From: Gnetum montanum
Lineage: Eukaryota > Streptophyta > Gnetopsida > Gnetales > Gnetaceae
Direction of reading: 5' to 3'
DNA length: 64,000 bases
Assembly (NCBI GenBank): GCA_015680685.1
Contig: MNCI01008734.1
Span: 1-64,000, forward strand
Shown: one piece after another, positions 32,932-43,889 of the stretch
Numbering within the stretch: the first letter of the stretch is position 1
Layout of the letters: every line of letters begins with the position of its first letter
Program-made: the position numbers and the translations under genes
Notes under the pieces: generated by a model
What the model was told of the DNA's origin: nothing
Databases searched by the model: none
Seen by the model: the letters and a program-made list of their open reading frames with translations, nothing else

Positions 32932-35705
32932 GGCACCAAGATTGAAATGACTACATGAAGGAGGACCATCATAACCAATGGATAAACAATCCAAACCTAG
33001 AAGGGAACAACAAGAACAAGGTTAGGAGTAGGAAATAGTAACTCATGCAATGGGACCCCTTCAAGAGGAAAAGTGGAGTCTGTCTAATAGATTCCTGAAG
33101 AAGAGGCTACAACTGAACAATCCCAAAGAGGAGAGGCACCAACGCCTATACCAAGACTTAAGGTCACATTGACACAAGCCTACCTTGATATGATTAAGTC
33201 CCATAATTTCCAATTCTTGCTTCTCCAAAAATTGAACTTTGGACCATTCTTAGGAAATGCTCCACTAGAAGTTAAGACAGTTACAAAACTCTTCCATGTG
33301 GTCAATCATCAATTCTAGTGGGGAGTGGTACATGGCAGATACATATCTCTTCTAGAATAGAAAAAAGGTAAGAGCCACTGTGAGAATGAAGGACATTTAG
33401 GTGTCCTACTTTGTAGAAGCTATTAAATATGCTCTTGGTCGACCTAATTCTAGGATTCACCTAGTAGAGATCTCCATGCATGCAGACCTAGAGGAAAAAA
33501 GGAGTGCACCAAGAGATGTTCTAGGATTGATCGCAAAGAGTTTAGCATGCTCACATCGATAGAGTGAATATACTTCAAGATAGCAACTTATTACCTCAAT
33601 CTGATGGTGACACCCAACAAAGTGACTACTTTGTCCACCTGAGCATGTGCCATTTTAAATGGGAGATTCCCTATAAACCTTCCACAACTAATATATCTAG
33701 AGATGAAAAAGCGCTTCAAGAAAAATGAACATGGAAGGAAAACTCTACAATTTTCATACATTATCAGAAAACTCCCATTGTCTCCCAGTTTGAGATGATG
33801 AAAGACAGGATCCCTATCATGTCCAAAGAAGAGGAGTAGTAATTGCCACCTCCACCACCCATTTAGGAAACAATGTCAGAGGCTCACGTAGCCATTAAAT
33901 GCTTGCACAAAATATGAGTAGCTCTTGCATGAACAAGTGCAGCAAGTAAGAACAAGTGGTAGGGATCCATCTATGTACCATTCTAGAATGAGTCACATCA
34001 ATAAAGTGTCTTGAACAATCAACCAGATGAAGGAAGGTGAACTAACATTCTTAGCCCAAAGAACACAACTACTCATGAGGTTGAATCCTACTACTTGAGA
34101 GGTAATGGTTTCTCTCTTGCAATAATAGAAATTCCTAGAAATCTCTAGGAATGTTACTACCTTTCTATTGCACTTAGACATGGACAAGGGGACAATTATC
34201 TTAGTGATGCAACACCAAGGGTAGGAAATAGTAGAAGTGATTGCTGATTAAATCATTGAAGTATTGAATACACTTGTGGCATCTATACCAAATGTTTCTA
34301 CACTCAGAGATGTGCATATATTCATAGGAACTATTAGTGCTTAATTGAGTGTAGCCCAACATGAGGAGTTTCTTAATAACTAGTGGGAACAAGGCAAACG
34401 ATTCTAGATATCTTTGATTTTCTAGAGAACATCATCACAACCCAGTCAAAAATTCTTGAAGCAAATAGAAAATGTATCATTCTAGAAAAGTAATGCAAAA
34501 TGACTCAAGCACAAAACCAACACTTGGCTATGAAGGTTGCTGAATTAAGAGCTCACCTTACTGATCCCATACTCCTCAATCCTACATTAACAAGAGATAA
34601 ATCTTTTCAATAACTTGAAGATAGGCTTAAATAGGTTGAGCTAGGGATGGCGACGACCATATTTGACTAGTCCATGGTTGAGGCCAAGACATATTCAATT
34701 CGAAAGGATTTGATCTAGATGCACCTAGAGAATGAGATGTTAACCACAAAGAATCATTTCCTACAAAATGTTGATGCACAGAAATAGTAGGTGTAAGAAA
34801 CTAGCTAGGATAAATACTAAGCTTAGAAGATTGATAGTAGAAGATAGAAATCTCTTTATGGAGAAATTCCACATCTTACACCAAAAATGTACTATTCAGA
34901 TTGTTGCCTAGAAGAATGAGGCTCTCAAATTTAAGAGAGTCAAGAACCACTACAGAGATCAAGTTGGCATATTAAAAGAAGTTAATGAAAAACATATCTA
35001 GATGGCTAAGGAAAAAGTTAATGAGACACTCCAAAAATTTCGACAAGGAATAGAAGTGTAGAAACCTAGCATTGATGGGATAGACACCTATAATGAAGCA
35101 AAGATCTACATGAAGGAGTCGCAGATTGAATAAATGATAGAATACATGGAGCTCCACAATCTTTGATATGCAAACCTAGCAAGGTTGATTATTGGGCAAC
35201 CATAGTCAAAGCTAGAAAATAGTTTTTCAACTTGTACTTGTTGTACGAGGTATAGTTCAAGCACCATAAGGAGACCAAGCAAAAGCTTGAGAGTACAAAT
35301 GCTGAACTCAAAGTTCTTAGGACAAGATTCACTAATCAAAGTTCAACTATTGAGAACCTGTCCAAAATATTAAATGACTATCAAGAACTATAGAATGTAA
35401 TCAAGGAATTCAACATTGAATGCAAATAATTTGCTGCATAGTTCATTAATGTTAAGGAGTTGTTCCAAAAAATGCCCTATCCTTGGGATGTGCCAATTTT
35501 GGCTCACATTAGTGAAGTTTCTTGGATCATGAACAATCCCAAGAGTAAGGACAAGAAGATGAAAGCATTGTTGGACACTTTTTGTCTTCCATCTAAAGTT
35601 GCAGTAGCAGCAGGAAAACCACAACAGCCTCAACCACCATGTGTAGTTGAAGTAAGAGAAGGTCCTTCAAAACCTAAGGAGCCACCACTATCTGGGACAA
35701 TTTAA
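32932..35705 (+). pseudogene. Third ORF of C, unknown coiled-coil protein
   Basis: This large degraded ORF lies between pol and the 3' LTR, the place where Athila elements carry an env-like ORF. Function is not recognised. The N-terminal part contains LTQAYLDMIKSHNFQFLL, VVNHQF-WGVVHGRYISLLE and YFVEAIKYALGRP. The middle and C-terminal half is rich in Lys/Glu/Gln heptad-like sequence (for example KEKVNETLQKFRQ near 35010). The end is well kept: ELFQKMPYPWDVPILAHISE, then KMKALLDTFCLP and a Pro-rich KPQQPQPPC tail. The homologous B2 copy at 48540-51290 keeps the same end. I see no clear signal peptide or membrane anchor. The start is uncertain: ATG at 32932 or 33051. Confidence 0.7.
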
Positions 35706-35910
35706 TCTTATTCATAATCTTCACACCATTAGAGGAATTGTATTTTTCAATTTTATCTTGGTGTTCAATTTTGTAGTCCTAAACACTAGAAAATGTTGTA
35801 ATAATCTTATATCTAAATACTTAGTATTTATTTATGTTTTTCGTATGTATATTGTTAGTCAATAATTCCATACCTTTCCAAATATGTAAGGAACTCAAGA
35901 ATGAGTTTCC

Positions 35911-35925
35911 TTTTGGTCATGGGGG
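35911..35925 (+). promoter_or_regulatory. C polypurine-like tract
   Basis: TTTTGGTCATGGGGG directly precedes the 3' LTR. B2 has GGGGG in the same position on the minus strand. Confidence 0.6.
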
Positions 35926-36821
35926 TACGATGAATCATAAATTGACAACACTGATTAGGCCTTGTTCATAGGCCTCATCAACTAGGCCTTTTTGATGCAT
36001 AATTTGATCCATTGATGTGGCCCCATTGACATAGTGCCTATTTTTTCCTATAAATACATGCTCACCCACCATGTTTATGATAATTTTTGTCATAGTGTAG
36101 TAGAGCTTTTGCAACTTTTATTTCCCAGGGTTAGAATATGTTTCCAAGTGCCTACAACAAGATTCATTGAGTGTACAAATCTTTATTCAAACACTGTTGT
36201 ACCTAAGCACAACAATGTGTGTAGCAATCAAGATAAGCTTTCTTTCAAACCTTGTAGCACTTTGGCTAGATTAAATATTTTCTTCATGCATTCAATGTTT
36301 TCAGTAATTTTATTTACTGCTTTTAAGTAATTAAGCTAAACTAAATTAAGTTAAGCTAGATTAAATAGTGATCAATTAAGTACATAAATACAACTTCTTT
36401 GAGCATGCACATGACACTTGGTAATCCTAGTAATGCTTAATGTTTGGTAACCCAACAATGTTATATGTGTTCAGAATGTGTACAGAATGTAGGATTGGAT
36501 GCTTCTGTTAAGATTAGTTAGAAATTGGTTAAGTAGTTAAATTAAATTAGTAATTAAATTGCTTCAATTCTTTCATTCTTTCTTTTAAGAACCCAAAATA
36601 TAAAACATATAAAATAATAAAAATCATATACCTCAATTACACTTAACCATACCCTTGCATATTACAAGTGTAATTGGGGAGATAATGAATGACTTTTAGG
36701 GCATGTTCACTTCCTAAAGGCCAATGTATTGGAAGACAAAGGATCCACAAAATTCAATTGGATCACATGTGAGTGCTTAGTGATTCATATGGTTGAGTGT
36801 AGGAGTATTTTCTGCTCATCA
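35926..36821 (+). repeat. C 3' LTR
   Basis: It runs from TACGATGAATC (ancestral TG start decayed to TA) to CTCATCA. It holds AGGCCT-type upstream repeats (35945-36030), a TATA box, a polyadenylation-like region near 36180-36240, and a U5 that matches the truncated 5' LTR. B2's 3' LTR aligns throughout. Confidence 0.87.
36049..36056 (+). promoter_or_regulatory. TATA box of C 3' LTR
   Basis: TATAAATA in CCTATAAATACATG. Matching boxes lie at 48154-48161 (B2), 38333-38340 (G) and 40808-40815 (G'). Confidence 0.75.
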
Positions 36822-37289
36822 TGTTGTTTGTTGTACAACTTCTATATTTGTCGTATCTTTTTGTATAGCTTCTATATTTGCAGTAAATGTTTGTAAAATA
36901 TCATTTACTAAATTCAAATTTAGATTTTGATGCTTTTGCCCATATTTTGGAAATCACTAGTTGAAATTCTGAACTAAGAAAACACATATAGTGAATATTA
37001 ATAATTATCAATTTGATGTAGGATTTGGGAAAGATTTCAAAAGTGAAATGGAAAACAATTGTCACATGTCAAATGAAAATAGTATGACAAAATGAATTTA
37101 AAAAGTAAAATATAATCTTCAATGAAAAACAATGTAACAAAGTATACAGTGGAAATTATAAAAAGAAAATTGTAATGTAGAGTAGGTGGTGATCAATGAA
37201 TATGAGAAATTGTAAATAGAAAAATACAATGAATTAAAAAAATAGAAGACTAAAACTTAAATTACAAAGTAGAAATTGTAATTATTAGA
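36822..37289. other. Unassigned AT-rich sequence
   Basis: It follows the C 3' LTR directly. A short duplicated phrase (CTTCTATATTTG at about 36839 and 36870) is the only structure I see. Confidence 0.5.
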
Positions 37290-38230
37290 AGAAAATAAAT
37301 TATAAAAAATAAAAGATCAAAATCAAAAGAGCAAAAGATAGCAAAATACCTCAAACACTAGCCTTCAATGAGCAAAGTCAAATCTGATAGATAATAAGCT
37401 ATGATGAGTAAAGAGTAGGATCAAATAGCCTAAAGTAGGTCTAGAAAAGAATAAGGTGAGATCTATAGATTAAATAAAAATTAGACTATCATGAAAAGAA
37501 AAACTCAATAAAAACCAAGCTATGATGAGATTAGTTAGAGACAATGTTTAATAAGCAGAGACCAATATCAAATCCTATAGAGTAGATTCACCAAAGAACA
37601 AGGTTAGATTGAGTGGAGTACATTTAGTAGAGAAAATAAAATTCAAAGAGAAACAAACAACAATTACCTCAAATAGCATACTTTCACAAGCAAAGAATAA
37701 TGTGAAATCACATGAAATAGATTTGGTAGAGAGTAGGCAAAGAAGAGGGTGAAATCACATAAAGTAGACCTAACAAAGTGTAGGATCAAATTGAGTGAAC
37801 TAGATTGGACATGCAAGTTATGATGAACAAAGGGTAAGGTTTGTGATGATAATCACTAGAAAGTAGGCAGTGATAAGCAAAGAGAAAGTTCACAAATTTT
37901 AGATCAAATTTAATAAAGAGTAGGGTTAGATCGAGCATTGTAGATTTAGCAAAGAAATAAAATTCAAAAATCAAAAGAAGGAAATTACCTCAAACATAAA
38001 ATTTTGATAGGGAAAGAGGAGGGTCAAATCTCATGAAGCAAATCAAATAAAGAGTAGGATAAGATTGGGTGGAGTAGATCAAGTGGAGATCAAGGTCAAA
38101 TTAGATGCTTAAGTTGTAATGAGTAGATAACAAGGTTAATTACAATAAATTTTTTGTAGAAAGAACATAGAAAAGGTTATTGTGACTAGAGACTAGAGTA
38201 AGATCAATGCATGAAGAGTTTTTGAAAATA
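37290..38230 (+). repeat. Three tandem units of about 315 bp
   Basis: Anchors AATACCTCAAACACTAGCCT (about 37353), AATTACCTCAAATAGCATAC (about 37664) and AATTACCTCAAACATAAAAT (about 37984) lie 311 and 320 bp apart. Each is preceded by an AATAAAATTCAAAA-like run and followed by AAGAGTAGGNTCAAAT-like subrepeats. Purine-rich, with no coding sequence. Confidence 0.75.
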
Positions 38231-38260
38231 GCTTGATGACTTTTAAGGGTTACAAAAAAG

Positions 38261-39061
38261 TAGTGATGAGCCGCGATATCGCATCCGCCCCTACGATATC
38301 GTGTACGCCATATTGTAGCCTACCAAAACATCTATAAATAAGAGGTAGCTTTCCTTATTTTAGGCATCTAGATCTAGACCCTTAGCCAAACTATAGTATT
38401 TTTACCATTATAGAGTTAGAATAATTTCCATGTGCCCATAGTACGAGTCTCAAAGTGAATGGATCTTTATTCGAGCAAATTGTACCTAAGCACACATTTG
38501 TGTATGGCAATAAAGACAAACTTTCTGATAAACCTTGCAGCATGTGGACTAAGCTAAATAGGATTTAATTATTATTAATTATTTAAATTCGTTCCTAGAT
38601 AATTAATCTCTCTCAACCCTTAACTCTCCTAGCTAAGTGCATTCAATACGACCGCTTCGAGCACATGTGTAATGCTTGGTAACCTAGTAACGAGTAGCGT
38701 TTGGTAATCCCAGTAGCGTTGCACTGGTTCAGGGTGTGTATAGCAAGTGGGAACTAATACTGGTGCTAGAATGATTAGAACTTAGTTAGCAAATAGTTAA
38801 TGAATGTTATTTAATTAGTTCTATTCACCTTTCCCCATTAGCATAGGACATTAAAAAGATAAAAGATATAAAAATCATATACCTCAAGCTTACTTAACCA
38901 TATAACCATGACAATACAAGTAAGTTTGGGAAGACAGCAATTGATTAACCTTAAGTGTTCCATTGGGGTGCCTAAGCACTTAGTCCTTGGAGTTCGACCG
39001 AATCATGTGTGAGGTGCTCATATTCGTATGGTTGAGTGTAGGGGTACCTTGCAACTCATCA
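38261..39061 (+). repeat. G: Athila-like LTR (plus strand)
   Basis: Related to the C LTR: TATA box, TGTACCTAAGCACA plus AATAAAG polyadenylation-like region near 38480-38510, and a CAACTCATCA end followed by a primer site. It begins TAGTGATGAG. It keeps many CpG sites (GCCGCGATATCGCATCCGCC) that sister LTRs have lost. Confidence 0.82.
38333..38340 (+). promoter_or_regulatory. TATA box of G LTR
   Basis: TATAAATA in ATCTATAAATAAGAGG. Confidence 0.7.
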
Positions 39062-39062
39062 T

Positions 39063-39080
39063 TGGTGTCGTTGTTAGGGA
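39063..39080 (+). promoter_or_regulatory. G primer-binding site, tRNA-Asp type
   Basis: TGGTGTCGTTGTTAGGGA differs from the tRNA-Asp complement by five transitions only, and is the best-kept copy in the window. Confidence 0.85.
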
Positions 39081-39159
39081 CTTAGTTGTTTGTGTGCTAC
39101 ATAGAACATAGGAGATCATTCATATCATTGGGATGCTTAAACAAACCCTTAGTGTTGAT

Positions 39160-39740
39160 CAAAATAAAAAAATAAGATAATGATAAACATCACACCAAAT
39201 TTGAGCTTTTTCCATCTAGGAAAGAGTTTGAGCTTTTGCCATCTAGTTTCAATGTTTTGTAAGGCACAAGGATCATGGAAGGCTTATAAATGATGTAGGA
39301 AAATATAATTATAGCCTCCCTTAAATTTAGGAATTTCATTCATATCAAGCCATTTGATGTGACTTTTCCTTTGATGCCTATGAGGTATTTGAACTACCTC
39401 CCTAATTTGTATCATGCTCCTAGTAGCCAACAAGGGTTCATCTTTATCAAACATGTCATGGTGATAATCTCTATTTCTATTTTTTTAATAGTAATGATCT
39501 CTTCTATGCTCACTTTAATTTCTTTAATATTGCCTTTGCATTTTATTTTTATCTTCATCTTGAACTCTTAGTGTATCTCTATCTCTATACCTACGTTCAT
39601 GTTCATTAGAACTAGATGTTGAAGAGAAAGAGGAAGATGATGAACTAGGAGAAGTATCATGGCTTCTATACCTCCACCTATGATCCATTAATTTATCTCT
39701 TCTAGGTTTGGAAAAGGTCCTAGGCCTTACGTTCCTCCTT
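39160..39740 (-). pseudogene. Gag N-terminal fragment belonging to G'
   Basis: On the minus strand from about 39740: MDHRWRYRSHDTSPSSSSSS, then an Arg/Asp-rich stretch with RRYRDRDTLRVQDEDKNK, then DEPLLATRSMIQIREVVQIP, and IKWLDMNEIPKFKGGYNYI near 39300. This parallels C's Ser-rich block and LDMSNIPRFEG. It lies downstream of the minus-strand LTR and primer site at 40041-41065, so it belongs to that element. It ends near 39160, where plus-strand leader from G begins. One stop near 39535 and a few others break it. Confidence 0.8.
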
Positions 39741-40040
39741 GTTCTAGGCCTTAAGGATTGTCTACATTAGTTGAATATAGTCTTTGAATGTGCTAAGGGT
39801 CTAGATGAGCATATGAGACCCTTGTGTTTATTCATTCATTCAAATTATCTTTAGTATTGGTCCTATCATTTTTCCTACTAGTTTTTACATCATCTTATGG
39901 ATTATTGACTCTATGTGAATAAGACATGTTTTTAATTAATAATGTATGTGACTTAAAATATTAATATTTTTGAAAAGATAAATTATTAATACTTTTATAG
40001 TGATCATTTATAATATAACTAATGTAGATAACTAGCACCA
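39741..40040 (-). other. G' leader between primer site and gag
   Basis: AT-rich sequence in the expected place for an untranslated leader; no gene is seen. Confidence 0.55.
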
Positions 40041-40058
40041 TCTCTATCAACAATGCCA
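40041..40058 (-). promoter_or_regulatory. G' primer-binding site, tRNA-Asp type
   Basis: On the minus strand this reads TGGCATTGTTGATAGAGA, one base from the LTR end. It has seven differences from the tRNA-Asp complement, six of them transitions. Confidence 0.75.
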
Positions 40059-40059
40059 A

Positions 40060-41065
40060 TGATGAGTGGTAGGTACCTCCTATGCCCAACCATATAAATC
40101 AAAATTTTCTACCTACAACCCAATTGAATTTCATGGATAGGACTAGTGTGGTATCTAGATTATTAAGCATTGATCGTAGGTTACTGTCTTCTCACTTGCT
40201 CTAGTGGTAGTTTTGTCATGTATGATTTAGTGCAAAGTGAGGCATATGATTATGATGTTATTGGGGCCTTAAATTAACCTTAATAGTAAGATAGAAATTA
40301 ATCATTTAATCTAATTAATAATAAAAAGATAAATTCTAAACTAGTCTAAGGGTAACGAGTGTCTGTTCCTAGCTCGTCATACATGTCTTAAACTTATGTG
40401 CCCACTACTAGGATTACCAAGTGTTATGCTATTGGGAAGACCAAGCAATAATGCTACTGGGATTACCAATCGAATATGTGTTTATGCTCAAAACTAGTCA
40501 CATTCATTTCACTAATTGATTAACATGCATGGAAATGTAAATATTAACTAAGTACATGAAAAGTAAATTGTATTAAAAGTAAATATATTCTAAGTCAAAG
40601 TGTTGTAATAAATATGAATCAATCTCAATCTTATTATTGTTTATGGAATGTCTCCAAGTATAATGCCAGTTGAATAAGTCATCATACAACTAACTCAAAT
40701 TCACACTATGGGCACTCACTCACTATTTGCTAAGATTACAAAATAAAACTCAAGACTCTAGCTACTATAGTGACCAAAACATGTCAAATACATGGCCGGT
40801 GGTTACATATTTATAGGAAAATATAGGCATTGCATCAATAGAGATGTGTTAATGCATTTAACTGGGTCAATAGGGATGCATTTATGGGGATGTGTTGACA
40901 AGGATGCATAAATGGAAATGTATCGATAAGGCTACATCAATGCATCTAATATGTGTTTCCCATTAATGCATCTATGAATTTTAATCCACACATATGCATC
41001 GACACATCTAAAATGCATCAACCACAATAGGTTGAAGAAGATACCTAACATATCATGTCTCATCA
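40060..41065 (-). repeat. G': Athila-like LTR (minus strand)
   Basis: On the minus strand it starts TGATGAGACATG at 41065 and ends CACTCATCA at 40060. A TATA box lies at 40808-40815. Upstream of it is an array of ATGCATC/GGATGCAT-type short repeats (40840-41020), different from the AGGCCT repeats of C. Confidence 0.8.
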
Positions 41066-41639
41066 CCTAGGGAAGTAATCCTTTAGACTTCTCTCGGTCT
41101 TAGAAGCAGAAGATAAGATGTTATCATCGCCAAAGCTCTAGTTACCTAGTAACTACATAAAAGTATAATCCTTTTATATCAAATGCCACACCACTAAAAA
41201 AGTCATAAAAAGAGCATTAATAGAGCCATACTTAGAACATAATAGGTCCAAGGCTTATCCCTTTATGATCAAATTTCAAAGGTTATGTTTGCTAGAAAAA
41301 TTCTAGCCTAATCGTGCATTGAGTGAAGCCTCCTCACCAACTTCCACTCCTTCCCATCCTTATCTCTTCCTTCCCATTCTTCATCTCTTCATTTATTCCT
41401 AGATAATTTGGTTCAAATAAAATTATTGAAATCCAGTCATAGGTATTTTAGGAATATTATCATCAACAAGTCCTTCATACACATACTTAATGCTTATAAT
41501 ACTTTTTACTTCATAGCTTTTAAATCATAAACAATGTACTATTGTTGTTGTCGTAAATATGTAGATATATGAATACTAAAAAATCCTATTATTATAAATA
41601 ATTTCTTATAAAATGCAATTATCCTTGGGCATCGATCCT
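41066..41639. other. Unassigned sequence between G' and gag fragment H
   Basis: A pyrimidine-rich run CTTCCCATCCTTATCTCTTC lies near 41350-41395. No gene is recognised. Confidence 0.45.
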
Positions 41640-42165
41640 AAGGATCTCCCTCATTCTATTATAAAGTCCATATATGATGTGATGAAGATACTATTTTAGA
41701 TAAAAATCCATGGCATGGACATTAATGTAAAATAGAAAAGTATCTACATAGGGCCACATCAAGGGATTTATTCTTTCCTAGTTTTTACTTGTGGATTTAT
41801 TTTCTCAAAATTGACATTCTTAAATAGGTTTAGTATTTCTTGTTAAAGAGTTTGAGCATTGTGGATCACCAATGGATTAAATCTAGTTTTAATGATCTAT
41901 ACCAACTTTTGGCTTCTTTTATTAGTATCATGGGAAATAGATTTAGCATATATTACTTTTACTATTTTGAAAGGTGTAGGAATCATGGAAGTCTTGTAGA
42001 TAATGCTCCAAATTATAATTATAGTCTTCCTCAAATTTTAGAATGTTATTCATGTTAAGCCATTTGATGCATATTTTCCATTAATGTCTATGAGGTAGTC
42101 TTATTGAGTTATTTATTTGAATTATGCTTCTAGTAACCAAAAAGGTTCCATTATTATAAGATTTA
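41640..42165 (-). pseudogene. H: Athila-like gag fragment
   Basis: On the minus strand: FLVTRSIIQI, then IKWLNMNNILKFEEDYNYNL near 42040 and FHDSYTFQNSK. These are the same blocks as in the 39160-39740 gag, followed by a decayed capsid region with MREILRIDAQ near 41640. It directly follows the U5 end of the LTR at 42176. The Ser-rich N-terminus and primer site are missing, so LTR and gag are joined by a deletion. Confidence 0.75.
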
Positions 42166-42175
42166 TTTTATTCAT

Positions 42176-42850
42176 TAATGAGTAGCAAATGCTCCTATGC
42201 TTAACCATATGAATCACTATGTGTTCATGTGTGACCTAGTTGAATTATGTGGATGCTTTGTCTTTCAATACATTAGCCTCTAGGAAGTGAACTTTCCCTA
42301 ATAATCATTTTTTTCAATACACTTGTGATGTGCAAGGGTATGGTTAAGTGTAATCAAGGCATATGATTTTTATTATTTTTTATTTTTTATGTTTTGCGTG
42401 TTGAAAATAAAGAATGAAAGGAATGAAGCAATTTAATTTCTAATTTAATCTAACTAAATAATAAATGTCTAACTCATCCTAACATAAGCATCCAGTTTAA
42501 CTTTTCATACACATCCTGAGCACATATAACGTTGTTGGGTTACAAAACATTAAGTGTGACTAGGATTAACAAGTGTGATATGCATGCTCGAAGTGGTTGT
42601 ACTTATGTGCTTAATTAATTACTATTTAATCTAGCTTAACTTAGCTTAATTACTTAAAATCATTAAATAAAATTGCTGAAAACATTGAATGCATGAAGAA
42701 AATATATAATCTAGCCATATTGCTGCAAGGTTTATCAAAAAGCTCATCTTTATTGCCACACACAATATCACGCTTAGGTATAATAGTGCTTGAATAAAGA
42801 TCCATACACTCAATAACTCATGTTGCAGGCACCTCAAAAGATATTCTAAT
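42176..42850 (-). repeat. B2 LTR, downstream part (split by F)
   Basis: The inverted equivalent of C's LTR from about 36140 to 36821. It ends ...GCTACTCATTA on the minus strand. The other part is at 48076-48285. Confidence 0.87.
42846..42850 (-). repeat. Target-site duplication of F, left
   Basis: CTAAT here and CTAAC at 48076-48080: one transition apart. Confidence 0.8.
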
Positions 42851-43460
42851 TGTGATATCCTATCCTTAGATGTCATGAAAAACATCAAATATATGATATA
42901 TTAGACATTATGCATACAAAGAAAATATACAAATGCAAAATATAAGTGATATTCAACATTATGTATAAAGGAAATAATAGGAAAAATGCAACAAAAAGAA
43001 AAGAAAAGAATGCTTTATTGATATGGAAAATTGTATCTAGATCATTCTTTGAGATAGTGTTCCTTGTGGTTTTCTTCCTTTGACATCTATCACTTAGAGG
43101 TAATCTAGCACTGCCACCAAGGTTAGGCCTATAACCTAGCCAAAAGGGATGTCCAATTCACTTCATGTCCTACTTTACCCAACTTCTTCTGACTTGCCTA
43201 TACCAACTCTATCACTCCATTACTTGCCTATATTGGCTCCACCATTCCCATGCTGGCACGACTTCTAAGCCTAGGTATAAATGCCTTAGGTCAAACCCCC
43301 AATAATTACCTTAAGAAACATATCTGTTATTACAACATGCCCTTTTGGATCTTAATTACAACTACCATTTTTGGGTCTTGTTAAGATAACAATAACACTT
43401 GTTATGAAGAGGTATCATCTTCATTAGTTTGTAGCATCATTTGGAAATGGGGATGTGACA
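42851..43460 (-). repeat. F 3' LTR
   Basis: It starts TGTGATATCC and ends GGATGTGACA on the plus strand, and matches 47471-48075 throughout (610 against 605 bp). Confidence 0.9.
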
Positions 43461-43476
43461 ATCTACCCTCCTTAGG
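43461..43476 (-). promoter_or_regulatory. F polypurine tract
   Basis: On the minus strand ACCTAAGGAGGGTAGAT lies directly next to the 3' LTR. Confidence 0.6.
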
Positions 43477-43889
43477 TTTCATTCATTTTTGAAAGAGTCC
43501 ATGTTCTATATCTTTTTCCAGCTCAAATGCTTTCTTTTATGATCCTGTTCTCCAATAATTTGATTTCTCCTTTGAACTTGAAGTTGTTTCTTGATTATTC
43601 TATAAACAAAACATATGTGAGAAGCATATATGAAAATTTAATACTACTTTATTAATACTCCATTTTCCAAGATAATGATAAGAAGTGAACTAAAGATCTA
43701 CCAACTACCAATCACTAGTTCTAACCAAGGTCACACAATGTGCAACTTGTATCTGGTTATCCAACTAAAGGTAGGAAAAATTATTTATTCCAACTTACAT
43801 TTTCTTAGATATTTTATAAATCTAATTGAAATAGAAATTAAATAATGAAAAATAATAATAAGATCATGAAATAAAAGTAAGAGTGAGGT

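Larger units (their letters stand above)
12716..36821 (+). mobile_element. C: Athila-like Ty3/gypsy element, split by D
   Basis: In order: truncated 5' LTR, primer site, gag, protease, RT, RNase H, integrase, long spacer, third ORF, polypurine tract, 3' LTR. Element D (18717-30218) interrupts the integrase. Removing D rejoins it in frame with one copy of the target duplication. Without D the element is about 12.6 kb. The primer site matches the 3' end of tRNA-Asp and the protease has a DLG active site, both typical of the Athila group of plant Ty3/gypsy elements. The extra ORF between pol and the 3' LTR also fits Athila. All genes are broken. Confidence 0.88.
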
